Shown: positions 7,836-16,949 of the stretch, in pieces
Layout of the letters: every line of letters begins with the position of its first letter
Position numbering within the stretch: the first letter of the stretch is position 1
Assembly: GCF_000310245.1 (NCBI RefSeq)
Contig: NC_020505.1
Coordinates: 62,001-126,000 of the forward strand
Direction: 5' to 3'
Source: Candidatus Sulfuricurvum sp. RIFRC-1
Lineage (GTDB): Bacteria; Campylobacterota; Campylobacteria; Campylobacterales; Sulfurimonadaceae
DNA: 64,000 bases
Notes under the pieces: generated by a model
What the model was told of the DNA's origin: nothing
Databases searched by the model: none
What the model saw: the letters and a program-made list of their open reading frames with translations, nothing else
Position numbers and translations under genes: made by a program

Positions 7836-9182
7836 TTATACCGCGTTTATACTCTCAATTACGCGCTCCATATCGATCTCCTCTCTCATCGTCGCAAGAA
7901 AACTGTCGATGGTCGTTTTTTTGTAATGCTCAAATTTATCATCGTCGAAAAGCCCATGAACGAACGTCCCTTTGATGTTCCCTTTCTCATAAACAAGCGG
8001 ATATTTTTCACTCACCCCGTGATGAATCTCAAATCCTCTCACCGTTGTGCCAAAAATCTCATATTCACCCTTGTTCAGCACTTTATCTTTTTGAAACACA
8101 ATAACGTCGTCGATAAATCCCAGAGCACTTTCGCGACTGGGGAGAGCGGTTTCGACGCATTCTTCATCGATGATGGTCTCAAACATCATTTGATACCCTC
8201 CGCAAATTCCCAGTATCTCTTTTTCTCTTTTTAGGAGTGCGTCGAACAGTCCCACTTTTTTGAGCCACCGCAGATCCTCTATCACCCGTTTGCTGCCGGG
8301 GAGGATGACGAGGTCATAGCTCTCCAGCGAAACATTGGAGGTGATAAACTCGACAAAGATTGTTTCATCGGCGATGAGAGGTTCGAAATCGTTGTAGTTG
8401 CTCATCGTGGGATAGTTGATAATCCCGATTTTTCTGAGAGGATGTGGTTTGTTTTGGACGAAATTTTTGAGACTTTGGCTATCTTCAAACCCGAGGTTAA
8501 GGGGGAGATAGGGGAGGACACCGAGGACGGGAATACCGAATCGCTCCTCGATGATTCTTATCCCATCGTCAAACAGGGTTCTATCACCTCTAAATTTATT
8601 GACGATCACCCCGATGACATTTTCACGCAGCTTTTCAGGGAGGAGATTGTAGACCCCCCAGATCGAGGCAAAAACCCCTCCGCGTTCGATGTCAGCAACG
8701 AGGATAATCTTAGTGTCGTACGTTTGTGCGATGTAAATATTGGAGAGGTCTTTGTCCATGAGATTGAGTTCGACGGGGCTCCCCGCCCCCTCGCATAGTA
8801 CACATTCATAACGATTTCTCAGATATTCGAAACACTCATCGACGGCAGGTTTAAGGAGATCGAGATCGCGGTAGTATTCCCGCACCTCTTTCTCCTCGAC
8901 GACATGCCCTTTCACGATCATTGAGGCGCTGTTTCCATGCCCTGATTTGAGGAGAATCGGATTGAGATGATAACTCGTCGGAAGAGCCAGCACTTCGGCT
9001 TGAAAATACTGGGCGATGGCAATCTCCGACCCGTCATCACATACATGGGAGTTGTTGGAGACGTTTTGTGCTTTGAACACCCCGACGTTGATCCCCCGCT
9101 CTTGAAGGAGTCTTCCGATGACAAATGTCAGGGTCGATTTCCCTGCATCGGATGAGGTGCCGAAAATGGAGATGGATTTCAT
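7836..9182 (-). CDS. cobQ: Cobyric acid synthase, glutamine-hydrolysing
   Basis: A 448-residue CobQ/CbiP. The N-terminal half is a dethiobiotin-synthetase-like ATPase domain with the P-loop variant GTSSDAGKST (residues 8-17). The C-terminal half is a class I-type glutamine amidotransferase with Cys327 in GICGGYQ and His409 in TFVHGLF. It amidates adenosylcobyrinic a,c-diamide on four side chains in the cytoplasm. Slightly shorter than the enterobacterial enzyme. It is the last gene of the btuB-membrane protein-cobQ set, which points to corrinoid uptake and remodelling. Other cobalamin genes are not in this window. Confidence 0.93.
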   Translation of the reverse strand: MKSISIFGTSSDAGKSTLTFVIGRLLQERGINVGVFKAQNVSNNSHVCDDGSEIAIAQYFQAEVLALPTSYHLNPILLKSGHGNSASMIVKGHVVEEKEVREYYRDLDLLKPAVDECFEYLRNRYECVLCEGAGSPVELNLMDKDLSNIYIAQTYDTKIILVADIERGGVFASIWGVYNLLPEKLRENVIGVIVNKFRGDRTLFDDGIRIIEERFGIPVLGVLPYLPLNLGFEDSQSLKNFVQNKPHPLRKIGIINYPTMSNYNDFEPLIADETIFVEFITSNVSLESYDLVILPGSKRVIEDLRWLKKVGLFDALLKREKEILGICGGYQMMFETIIDEECVETALPSRESALGFIDDVIVFQKDKVLNKGEYEIFGTTVRGFEIHHGVSEKYPLVYEKGNIKGTFVHGLFDDDKFEHYKKTTIDSFLATMREEIDMERVIESINAV

Positions 9183-9746
9183 CTATTTTCTCCTAAAAGC
9201 ACGGAGCAGAGCAATAATAATCATCCCCTCCAGCGCAAAGAGTACAAAATGCAAATCATAGACCTGTTCTGTGGCGTTGGTAATCCCATAATGCTCTATG
9301 AGTTTGTAAAATCCATAGGAGAGTGCCAATCCCGCCAGCGAACCCTGCTGTTTGGCAACATCGATCCACCCCATCACCCGTGCATGTCGGGCGAAATGGG
9401 TTTCGGCTCGTACCAGATACCCTCCGAAGATAAAGGAGAGTTGATAGGCAGCGTAGATGATCAATGCACTCATAATATTGGATGAAAAGAGGAGGTAATA
9501 ACCCACCATGAGGAGCATGATAAGTTCGGTGGCGAGAGTAAAGCGAAAAAAGTATTTTAGATTCATCAGCCGATGGTAGAGGTATGCCATTCCCATCATC
9601 CCCAACGCAAGGAGTATTCCTCCGATCGAGAACGTTGAGGGGCTCAGGGAACTGTAGATGGTAAAAACCGATCCCCCCACCATACCGGTGAAGAGGGCGT
9701 TAAAAAATTTGTAGCGGAGGTAGGGGCGAAAAGAGAGTTTAAGCAT
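9183..9746 (-). CDS. Six-helix membrane protein between btuB and cobQ
   Basis: A 187-residue integral membrane protein with about six predicted helices and charged ends (MLKLSFRPYLRYK at the start, RAFRRK at the end). It resembles the size and helix layout of half a major-facilitator transporter, but no signature loop is convincing. It is packed without a gap between the BtuB-like receptor and CobQ, so a part in moving corrinoids across the inner membrane is plausible. No BtuC-, BtuD- or BtuF-like gene is in the window. The function is inferred from context only. Confidence 0.65.
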   Translation of the reverse strand: MLKLSFRPYLRYKFFNALFTGMVGGSVFTIYSSLSPSTFSIGGILLALGMMGMAYLYHRLMNLKYFFRFTLATELIMLLMVGYYLLFSSNIMSALIIYAAYQLSFIFGGYLVRAETHFARHARVMGWIDVAKQQGSLAGLALSYGFYKLIEHYGITNATEQVYDLHFVLFALEGMIIIALLRAFRRK

Positions 9747-11540
9747 TTAAAATTTTGCGTTTAGCCCGAGATAGAGACTTCGTCCGGCGCTCCCGTATCC
9801 GTCTACTTCCTGATAGAGTTTGTCGCCCAAGTTCTCCCCTTTTAGATAAAAGCCGATATGTTCAGTCGCATCATAGTTGACGACCGCTCCCCAGAGCGTA
9901 TAACGTCCGGTCTGTTTGGTTTGTGCCAGATCATCATAGCGTGTTCCAATATAATGGGTGTTGATTCCTAAATGCAATTTGTTGATTCCATAATAGTCTA
10001 ATCCACTTCGAAACGTATTTTTTGCCCGTCGTTGAAGGTCTTGATTGTTTTGATTTTTAGCCCAGAGACGGTTATACCCGAGGTCTAATACCAGATCGCT
10101 TGCGATGGTATTTTTATAAGAGAGTTCAAACCCTTTGAGTCGTGATTTACCGGTGACTTGCTCGTAGACGTAGGTTGATGGATTGGATCCGATGAGGTTG
10201 TCGACCAAGTTATTGTAATAGGTAGCACTTAGATGTTTGTAGGTTCCGGTAATATCAAAACTTTTGGTGGTTTCAGGCTGGAGGTTGGCATTTCCGTAAT
10301 AGCCAGCATAGAGTTCAAAGAGTGAAGGGGTCCGATAGGCGGTTCCGTAATTGGTGCTGAGTGAAATATCATTTGTAAAATCATATTTTGCCCCAATCTT
10401 GCCGGTTGTTTTATCCTTAAATGTATCGTACGCATCATGGCGGATCGATTCGGTAAGGATGAGATTTTCGAAACGGTTTGTATTGGTGAGGAAAACTCCT
10501 TTGGAATCAAGCTCTTTGCTGCTAACGGTATCTTTCGAATGAAGAGCATTGCCCCCTACAACCAAAAATCCGTCTGGAGCATAGTGATAGTTTCCTTGGA
10601 GCGAAGCTTCTTTGTGCGTTCCGCTAAAAGCTTTGGTGTATCCGAGCGGATCTTTTTTGTCGAAGCTGGAGATACTGTAAGCGGCGCTGATCGAATCTTC
10701 TTTATTGAGACGGTGCTCGTAAGAGATGCTCCCTAAACGGTTGATTTGATGGATCTCATTGGATTCACTGTTTGGTTGGGCGTATGCATCGTATTGTGTT
10801 TTTGCATCGATAAAAGTAAATTGAGCACCAAGCGTATCTGATGAGGTCACATCGTAGCTGAGTTTGGTGTTGAGAGTCTCATTTTTATAGCCGTCATCTT
10901 CGTAATCTTCAGGATTTCCCCCTTTTGGGGTTGTGGCTGAGAATCCATTTGATTTGATTTGATTGGCCCCGAAATAGTACGATAAGGCTCCGATTTTTTG
11001 AGAGATATTAGCCCCTAATTTGGTTGTAGCATAGCTGCCGTACTCAGCGGTACCACTTATTTTGAGTTGCTCGGTTGCTTTTTTGGTAATGATATTAATA
11101 ACACCGGAAACGGCATTTGCTCCCCAAATCCCGCTTTGAGCCCCTTTTAAAATTTCAATCCGTTCAATATCATTTACCATGAGGTGCTCTAGCTGTGCCT
11201 GTCCTTTGGTGGTAGTCGGATCGTTATAGCGAATGCCATCAACCAAAACAATGGCATTTTCAGAACTAAATCCGCGAAGAAAAAAGGAACTTTGATTCCC
11301 TATGCCTCCATTTTGGGCCATTGGAATATTGCTGAGTGTTTTGAGCGCATCAATAACTGAGGTTATGTGTTTTTCTTCGAGTTCTTCGGCCGTAATAACA
11401 TCGATGTTAGCCGTAATGTCTTTGAGGGATTGTTCAGTTTTGGAAGCAGAAACTACAATTGGATCAAGTGTGAGGTCATTGGCCTGTGCTGAGGCGACTA
11501 ATGTTGCTGCGGCAACAAGTGATAGGGTGTGTTTAAACAT
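9747..11540 (-). CDS. btuB: TonB-dependent receptor, BtuB-like
   Basis: A 597-residue outer-membrane receptor. A signal peptide (residues 1-20) is followed by a TonB box (LDPIVVSAS, about residues 25-33). A plug domain comes next, with FFLRGFSSENAIVLVDG and GANAVSGVINIITKKA, and then a 22-strand barrel ending in Phe. Length and plug pattern fit the BtuB/vitamin B12 group, and the CobQ neighbour supports corrinoid as the substrate. AAGGA lies six bases before the ATG and is covered by a 9-base inverted repeat. The ligand is inferred, since iron siderophore receptors share this fold. Confidence 0.82.
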   Translation of the reverse strand: MFKHTLSLVAAATLVASAQANDLTLDPIVVSASKTEQSLKDITANIDVITAEELEEKHITSVIDALKTLSNIPMAQNGGIGNQSSFFLRGFSSENAIVLVDGIRYNDPTTTKGQAQLEHLMVNDIERIEILKGAQSGIWGANAVSGVINIITKKATEQLKISGTAEYGSYATTKLGANISQKIGALSYYFGANQIKSNGFSATTPKGGNPEDYEDDGYKNETLNTKLSYDVTSSDTLGAQFTFIDAKTQYDAYAQPNSESNEIHQINRLGSISYEHRLNKEDSISAAYSISSFDKKDPLGYTKAFSGTHKEASLQGNYHYAPDGFLVVGGNALHSKDTVSSKELDSKGVFLTNTNRFENLILTESIRHDAYDTFKDKTTGKIGAKYDFTNDISLSTNYGTAYRTPSLFELYAGYYGNANLQPETTKSFDITGTYKHLSATYYNNLVDNLIGSNPSTYVYEQVTGKSRLKGFELSYKNTIASDLVLDLGYNRLWAKNQNNQDLQRRAKNTFRSGLDYYGINKLHLGINTHYIGTRYDDLAQTKQTGRYTLWGAVVNYDATEHIGFYLKGENLGDKLYQEVDGYGSAGRSLYLGLNAKF

Positions 11541-11743
11541 GAGTGTCCTTGATTAATAGTCGTAATAATGGATGAGAGGAGGACACTCTTAGGAGGAGAA
11601 ACAGCTGAATAGATGTAGATGGGGCAAACAGGAGCGACGAGCTCTATGCGGGTGATGTTTTGGAGGAGGCGAACCTCAGAAGCGTAGGCTTGGATAGCGA
11701 CCAGTGAAAAGTAGCTTTTACCGAATCCGCGTGGTGAACGCAT
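11498..11743 (-). CDS. Upstream ORF overlapping the btuB start (candidate leader peptide)
   Basis: An 81-codon ORF with a strong GGAGG six bases before its ATG. It overlaps the first 43 bases of btuB in another frame. The peptide (start MRSPRGFGKSYF) resembles no family I recognise. Ribosomes translating it would pass through the inverted repeat that covers the btuB ribosome site, so it may couple or gate btuB translation. A TATAAT element at 11775-11770 on the minus strand would place it in the btuB leader. It may be non-coding, since only the ribosome site and open frame support it. Confidence 0.4.
   Translation of the reverse strand: MRSPRGFGKSYFSLVAIQAYASEVRLLQNITRIELVAPVCPIYIYSAVSPPKSVLLSSIITTINQGHSCLNTPYHLLPQQH
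11541..11588 (-). promoter_or_regulatory. Hairpin sequestering the btuB ribosome-binding site
   Basis: On the minus strand GAGTGTCCT (11588-11580) is perfectly complementary to AGGACACTC (11549-11541), with 30 bases between. The second arm contains the AAGGA Shine-Dalgarno sequence and ends at the btuB ATG. Folding would block initiation. No cobalamin-riboswitch consensus (B12 box) was recognisable in the 257-base leader, so this may be a different form of control. Confidence 0.5.
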
Positions 11744-11797
11744 CACTATCCTCCCCAATTTTTTTGGGAATTATAGCGAAAAAGGGAGGGTAGTAAT

Positions 11798-13369
11798 TTA
11801 GGATTTGAATTGATTCAGTTGTGCGTTTAGGCTTGTTGCGGCATTGTAGAGTTCGGCAGTAATTTTAGAAATTTGTTTGATCTCCTCTTGATTGCTTTGG
11901 GAGAGATCGGACATTTCAGAGACCCTGCTGATAATTTCATGAATTTTATGCGCCATGTTTTCGGCTTCTTGAACACTTTGTTGGCTTGCATCTACGTTTG
12001 AGCGCAGTGAAGTTGAAGCGGAATCAATTTTGACGTCGATCTCTTCACTTCGCTCCGCGAGACGCTCGATATTGTCGCTGTTGCTGCTCATCATATCGGA
12101 AGAATCGGAGATTGACTGGATAACGATAGAGATTGTAGAGTTGATTTCGGTGAGACTTTTTTGGGTACGTTCGGCGAGTTTACGTACTTCATCGGCAACA
12201 ACGGCAAATCCGCGTCCGTGTTCCCCTGCACGTGCTGCTTCGATCGCGGCATTGAGGGCGAGTAGGTTGGTTTGATCGGCGATATCAGAGATGATGCTTA
12301 ATACGCCGCTGACACTGGCCGCATCGGATGAGAGCTGGGTAAAACGCTCACCCAACTCATTACTCATTTGCGTTGCACTGTGAATTTCACGGGTAATAGC
12401 GTTGGCAATCTCACGTACGTGAGAAAGCTCTTTTTCAGTGGATTGGCTATTTTTGAGTGTCGTTTTAGCCATATCAACGCTTTGCTCTAATGTTGCACCG
12501 ATCTCAGCGGCAGTTTTGTTAGTCGTTTGTGCAATCATATTGGTTTTTTCTGATTGGGCAGAGAGGTTTGTGGCCGCCGAGTTGAGTGTTGAGGTAGAAC
12601 CGACAGCTGAAGTGGTGATTTGCTTGGTATCGTTGATCGTATTCTGGATTTTGGCAATAAATTGGTTGAGATAGTTGCTGGCGATACCGATTTCATCATT
12701 TTTATTGAGAATCGGAAGACGTTTTGTGAGATCACCGTTTCCGTGCGCTAAATCGCTGGAAACATTATCGAGTTCTTCAATAGGGCGGAGGATACTGGTG
12801 CCCGAAAAATAGTTGATAGCGATCAAAATCGCGGTTAAAACGGTTCCTAAAATCAAGAACCATTTGAAAAAACTGGCTTGCAGCTCATCAAAATAATCGG
12901 CTTTATTGATTCCGGGAATAACCCACATATCCCATGCAGGGATATATCGGTAGGCGGCAATTTTGTCTTGACCTGTTGTTGCAGAGACATACTCGTAAAC
13001 ACCGCCCGCTTTGTCGGCACGGATGTGATCGATGTAATCATGTCCCGCTTTGTTCTGCCCTTCATCCTTCGGGTGAATGGTCATTACCCCCTCGGCGTTG
13101 ATAAAATAGACGTAGCCGCTTTTACCGATCTTGATACTTTTGATTTCATCTTTAAATTTTTCATCTTCATACCCTTTCGGTTTGAGTTCTGCGACAAAGA
13201 CAACATTTTTTTCGAGAACATCGGCAACCGTATTGAGATCGCTGATCATGATCGTTTTGATCGACCCTACCGCAATGAAGTATGCTACAATGACACTTAC
13301 GAGGATGGCACTTATGGCTGCCACAAGATTGACAATAAATTTGGCTTTAATCGTGTTAAAAAGAGGCAT
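11798..13369 (-). CDS. Methyl-accepting chemotaxis protein with Cache sensor
   Basis: A 523-residue chemoreceptor. The first membrane helix is at about 10-35, then a periplasmic single-Cache domain (about 40-165, with [19 protein letters not shown]). The second membrane helix is at about 168-190, followed by a HAMP region (about 190-245) and a cytoplasmic signalling domain. Its hairpin tip reads [23 protein letters not shown]. It would signal to CheA/CheW. The ligand cannot be told; single-Cache domains of this type often bind small carboxylates. It is a single gene, divergent from the NFACT gene. Confidence 0.92.
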   Translation of the reverse strand: MPLFNTIKAKFIVNLVAAISAILVSVIVAYFIAVGSIKTIMISDLNTVADVLEKNVVFVAELKPKGYEDEKFKDEIKSIKIGKSGYVYFINAEGVMTIHPKDEGQNKAGHDYIDHIRADKAGGVYEYVSATTGQDKIAAYRYIPAWDMWVIPGINKADYFDELQASFFKWFLILGTVLTAILIAINYFSGTSILRPIEELDNVSSDLAHGNGDLTKRLPILNKNDEIGIASNYLNQFIAKIQNTINDTKQITTSAVGSTSTLNSAATNLSAQSEKTNMIAQTTNKTAAEIGATLEQSVDMAKTTLKNSQSTEKELSHVREIANAITREIHSATQMSNELGERFTQLSSDAASVSGVLSIISDIADQTNLLALNAAIEAARAGEHGRGFAVVADEVRKLAERTQKSLTEINSTISIVIQSISDSSDMMSSNSDNIERLAERSEEIDVKIDSASTSLRSNVDASQQSVQEAENMAHKIHEIISRVSEMSDLSQSNQEEIKQISKITAELYNAATSLNAQLNQFKS

Positions 13370-13435
13370 TTTTAATATCCATTATTGGTTAGATGATGTC
13401 ATTGTAGTTTTCTTTTTCTAAAGCGAAGGTAAAAT

Positions 13436-14761
13436 ATGAGATTTTCTTATTTAGAACAAATTGCGAAGTATATGGAACGCTTCACCCATATCGTTGCTGC
13501 ATACCGTTATGATGACACCGGGATACGCCTGATTTTCGATCGAGAGAACAGTTGGAATTTCGAGATGCAGAGGGGGAATTCGACGATCAGTATCGGTGAA
13601 GCAGCCAATCGCGGGAAAATGTATCAAGCTCCGTTTGATGTTTTGCTCGCGAAACGCTTTAACCGCTCAACCCTACACACCGTCGAGCTTTATAATAGCG
13701 ATAAAATTATCCGCCTCACCGCAAGCACCAGCGGTTCGTACAAATCGGAAACCACGATTTTACAGTTTGAATTTACCGGTAAACATACGAATGTCATTAT
13801 TATGGACAAAGATGAGATCGTATTGGAAGCGTTGCGCCATATCGATGATGACGTTTCTACCCGCAGTGTTCGCGTTGGTCAAAAACTAGGAGAGATTCCC
13901 AAACCTCATTACGAACCGCAGCATTACCCGTTGGCGGATGTGAGAGCATTTTTGCTCGAAGAGTTTCGTCATCGAAATCGTGATCGGCTTGATCGGCTGA
14001 AAAATGAGAAGAAAGCCCTTTTAACTAAACGCTTAGCAACGCTGAGAAAACATCTGGATACCCTTGAGAGCGAATCAGTGTTAAAGGAAGAGTCTCAAAA
14101 GTTACAAAATTCAGGGCATCTGGTTCTGGCAAATTTAGAAATTATAAAACCGTATGAGAAGAGCGTCGATTTGAGTGATTTTGACGGGATGATCATTCAT
14201 CTAGAACTTCCAAGCGGCTGCAGCAGTGCTTCAGGATGTGCGGAGAGTTTTTTTAAACGTTCCAAAAAAGCGAAACAAAAAGCGATCGGATTGCATCAAG
14301 AGAGAGAGAACCTTGAGGGTAAAATCCGTCATTTAGAGCTTTTTATCCAGACGGTATCTGAGGCCTCCTCTCCTGAAGAGATAGCCCTTTTATTCCCCGC
14401 AAAAACATCCAAATCAAAACTCAAAACCTCTGATTCGATTGCCGAGTTTTGGATTGAGGGGGTAAAAGTCTCCCTCGGCAAAAGTGAAAAAGGAAATATC
14501 GAACTGCTCAAAAATTCCAAAGCCCGTGATATTTGGATGCATCTCAAAGATCGACCTTCGGCCCATGTGCTCATCAGTACCGATAAACAGCAGCTCCCTG
14601 AGCGGCTTCTCGAAGCAGCAGCAAAACTGTGTGTTGATTTTTCGGTATTTGAGAAAGGGCGTTATTTGGTCGATTATACTCCCCGAAGAGAAGTGAAAAT
14701 GGGGGAGGGCGCAAATGTCCTCTATACGAATTTTAAAACGATAAATATCCAAAAAGGGTAA
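13436..14761 (+). CDS. NFACT family protein (RqcH-like, fibronectin-binding A homologue)
   Basis: A 441-residue protein with NFACT-N (about 1-140), a coiled-coil middle (about 185-310, rich in Lys, Glu and Leu) and a C-terminal NFACT-R (DUF814) domain. The last contains ARDIWMHLKDRPSAHVLI around residues 364-380. Family members such as B. subtilis RqcH bind stalled 50S subunits and add C-terminal Ala tails. This one is shorter than the roughly 570-residue Bacillus protein, so activity is not certain. It is four bases ahead of the next gene, in a plus-strand run with cdsA. Confidence 0.85.
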   Translation: MRFSYLEQIAKYMERFTHIVAAYRYDDTGIRLIFDRENSWNFEMQRGNSTISIGEAANRGKMYQAPFDVLLAKRFNRSTLHTVELYNSDKIIRLTASTSGSYKSETTILQFEFTGKHTNVIIMDKDEIVLEALRHIDDDVSTRSVRVGQKLGEIPKPHYEPQHYPLADVRAFLLEEFRHRNRDRLDRLKNEKKALLTKRLATLRKHLDTLESESVLKEESQKLQNSGHLVLANLEIIKPYEKSVDLSDFDGMIIHLELPSGCSSASGCAESFFKRSKKAKQKAIGLHQERENLEGKIRHLELFIQTVSEASSPEEIALLFPAKTSKSKLKTSDSIAEFWIEGVKVSLGKSEKGNIELLKNSKARDIWMHLKDRPSAHVLISTDKQQLPERLLEAAAKLCVDFSVFEKGRYLVDYTPRREVKMGEGANVLYTNFKTINIQKG

Positions 14762-14765
14762 TCTT

Positions 14766-15071
14766 ATGGCAATCGGACCCATTGGCAATACGATTTACGT
14801 CAATCAGCAAATGGCAAGCGTGGCAAGTGAAAAGAACGCTATTTTAAACCGATTCGAACTTCAAACACTCGCTGCTGCCTCCGCTTCGCAAGAGACACAA
14901 AAAGAGATCCAAGAGGTGCGCCCGACCGAAGAAAATCAGGGAGTTGATGCCGATCGTGAGCATACCAAAGAACAGGCGGAACAAGAAGAACGGCGTTCCT
15001 CGCATCATGAGGAAAAGGAGGAGGAGCCTCCGTCGCCAAAACCGGTCCATATTTTGGATATAAAAGTGTGA
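14766..15071 (+). CDS. Conserved-looking hypothetical protein, acidic disordered tail
   Basis: A 101-residue protein with a short ordered start (MAIGPIGNTIYVNQQMAS). A long Glu/Gln-rich charged stretch (about residues 40-85) follows, and it ends in HILDIKV. No domain is recognised. It follows the NFACT gene by four bases and probably shares its transcript. The composition (low complexity, many Glu and Lys) suggests a disordered or scaffold protein; the function is unknown. Confidence 0.65.
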   Translation: MAIGPIGNTIYVNQQMASVASEKNAILNRFELQTLAAASASQETQKEIQEVRPTEENQGVDADREHTKEQAEQEERRSSHHEEKEEEPPSPKPVHILDIKV

Positions 15072-15078
15072 TTTTCGC

Positions 15079-15114
15079 TATAATTTCAAAATTCTAAAAC
15101 CATTGGTTAACCAA
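15079..15114 (+). promoter_or_regulatory. cdsA promoter -10 element and 12-base palindrome
   Basis: TATAAT at 15079-15084 begins eight bases after the previous stop codon. Downstream, 15103-15114 is the perfect palindrome TTGGTTAACCAA, lying in the predicted 5' untranslated region four bases ahead of the cdsA ATG. The palindrome could be a regulator site or a small RNA fold. It also contains an alternative TTG start. Confidence 0.45.
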
Positions 15115-15117
15115 ACT

Positions 15118-15876
15118 ATGCAAACTGCAAAAAATTCAACGCAAGAACGTATTGTTACTGCGGTATTTCTGGTCATCGGCGTCTTGATCGTCGGGCTTAT
15201 TAACAACTTTTGGCTCATGTGGGCAGTGATGGGTATTGTCTATCTTCTGGCATTTCATGAAGCGACCCGTTTGTTTGGGATTAACAACAATTCTTTGTAT
15301 GCGTATGCGGCTATTTTGTGGCTTGCTGCGGCACTTTATCCGTACGGTGAAGATTTGTTTGTTATTGCGGGGCTTATTTTTGCAGGGGCTGTGGCGTATA
15401 CTCAGAATATTCCCCCTAAAAACTTTCTCCCCTTTATTTACCCGACGGCTGGGATGCTTTTTATGCTCAGTATGTACCAAGAGTACGGGATGGGAGCTAT
15501 GTTATGGCTTCTCGTGGTTGTAGCTTCGGCAGATGTGGGGGCGTATGTGGTCGGACGCAGCATAGGCAGAACTCCCTTTAGCGTCTCCAGTCCGAGCAAA
15601 ACCCGTGAGGGTGTGTATGGCGGTATCGCCGTTGCGACGGGTGCGGGATTTTTTATCGGCATCACGATCGTTGATATTACCCAAGCGATTATCATCTCTA
15701 TGGCGGCGGCAATCGGTGCGGTTTTCGGTGATTTATTTGAGAGTTATCTTAAGCGTCAAGCGGGGGTAAAAGACAGCGGTTCAATCCTTCCGGGTCACGG
15801 CGGTGTTTTAGATCGAATTGACGGTTATCTTTTTGCCTCTGTTATTATGCTTGTTCTCCTTCGGGGCCTTGTTTGA
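15118..15876 (+). CDS. cdsA: Phosphatidate cytidylyltransferase
   Basis: About 252 residues with roughly seven membrane helices and the CDP-diglyceride synthetase signature near the C-terminus (KRQAGVKDSG...PGHGGVLDRID). It makes CDP-diacylglycerol from phosphatidate and CTP at the inner membrane, the entry point for phospholipid synthesis. An in-frame TTG at 15103 is an alternative start; the ATG at 15118 was chosen because the TTG lies inside a palindrome and has no ribosome site. The stop overlaps the dxr TTG start, so the two are coupled, as often seen for cdsA-dxr. Confidence 0.92.
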   Translation: MQTAKNSTQERIVTAVFLVIGVLIVGLINNFWLMWAVMGIVYLLAFHEATRLFGINNNSLYAYAAILWLAAALYPYGEDLFVIAGLIFAGAVAYTQNIPPKNFLPFIYPTAGMLFMLSMYQEYGMGAMLWLLVVVASADVGAYVVGRSIGRTPFSVSSPSKTREGVYGGIAVATGAGFFIGITIVDITQAIIISMAAAIGAVFGDLFESYLKRQAGVKDSGSILPGHGGVLDRIDGYLFASVIMLVLLRGLV

Positions 15877-16949
15877 TCCTACTGGGCTCCACCGGTTCGA
15901 TCGGAGTCAATGCCCTCAATATCGCGCAACAGTTTAATCTGAGCGTCGATACTTTGGTTGCCGGGCGTAATATTGATCTTCTCAACCAACAAATCCTGAA
16001 ACATTCTCCCAAACGTGTCGTTGTCATGGATCAGGATGATTGTTCTCGTGTCAATCATCCTGATGTTCGCTCGGGAGAAGCGGCGATTCTTGATGCGATC
16101 GAAGAATCCGCTTCACAACATGTCGTTAATGCTTTGGTTGGATTTGCAGGTTTTCGACCGACTCTCAAAGCGCTGGAATGCGGTAAAAGAATCGCTTTGG
16201 CTAACAAAGAGTCTTTGGTGGTTGGTGGAGCGTTTGTCGATACTTCCAGCGTTGTCCCTATCGATAGCGAACACTTCGGATTATGGTATCTCAACCAAGG
16301 AAGCCGAAAAATTGATCGGATGATGATTACCGCCAGCGGCGGAGCATTCCGAGACTGGCCGCTGGAGCAACTCTCCTCCGCCACTCTGGCAGATGCTCTC
16401 AAACATCCCAACTGGTCCATGGGGCAAAAAATCACCATTGACAGTGCCTCCATGGTCAACAAACTGTTTGAACTTCTCGAAGCGAGGTGGCTGTTCGGCG
16501 AGGGGAAATACGATGCCGTGATTGAGACCAAATCCCTCATTCATGCCATGATCGATTATGCGGACGGCTCTACAACGGCCCATTTTGCCCATGCCGATAT
16601 GCGTCTTCCGATCGCGTACGCGCTTATGGGTCATGTGGATACTCCGATTGTGGATCGGATTGATTTAACCCGCGTAGGAGCATTGGAATTTCGTCCTATT
16701 GAGAGCGTACGGTATCCGATTTGGCAAATCAAAGAAGATTTGCTCCGTAACCCTGCACGAGGTGTTATCGTTAATGCGGCGAATGAAGCGGCGATTGAGC
16801 GTTTTGTCGCGGGCGATATCCGCTTTATCGATATTTCTACAATGATCCTTCGTGCGTATGAGACGTTTAGCACAGCACCTGAATCCATCGATGCTATTTT
16901 CGATCTTGATCATGAAGTACGCGCATTTGTCCGAGGGATACAATGTTAA
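15873..16949 (+). CDS. dxr: 1-deoxy-D-xylulose 5-phosphate reductoisomerase
   Basis: A 358-residue enzyme of the MEP isoprenoid pathway that converts DXP to MEP with NADPH. The N-terminal NADPH loop reads LLGSTGSIGVNAL. The catalytic region has ANKESLVVGG (about 110-119) and the flexible-loop area with HPNWSMGQKITIDSASMVNKL. The start is a TTG that overlaps the cdsA TGA (TTGA). The family usually begins a few residues before the GSTGSIG motif, and here the motif starts at residue 5. Length is slightly below E. coli Dxr (398). Confidence 0.94.
   Translation: MILLGSTGSIGVNALNIAQQFNLSVDTLVAGRNIDLLNQQILKHSPKRVVVMDQDDCSRVNHPDVRSGEAAILDAIEESASQHVVNALVGFAGFRPTLKALECGKRIALANKESLVVGGAFVDTSSVVPIDSEHFGLWYLNQGSRKIDRMMITASGGAFRDWPLEQLSSATLADALKHPNWSMGQKITIDSASMVNKLFELLEARWLFGEGKYDAVIETKSLIHAMIDYADGSTTAHFAHADMRLPIAYALMGHVDTPIVDRIDLTRVGALEFRPIESVRYPIWQIKEDLLRNPARGVIVNAANEAAIERFVAGDIRFIDISTMILRAYETFSTAPESIDAIFDLDHEVRAFVRGIQC

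Noticed and set aside
11541-11797. Cobalamin riboswitch ahead of btuB
   Set aside because: I looked for the B12 box and the conserved core on the minus strand and found no convincing match; only a local hairpin is present.
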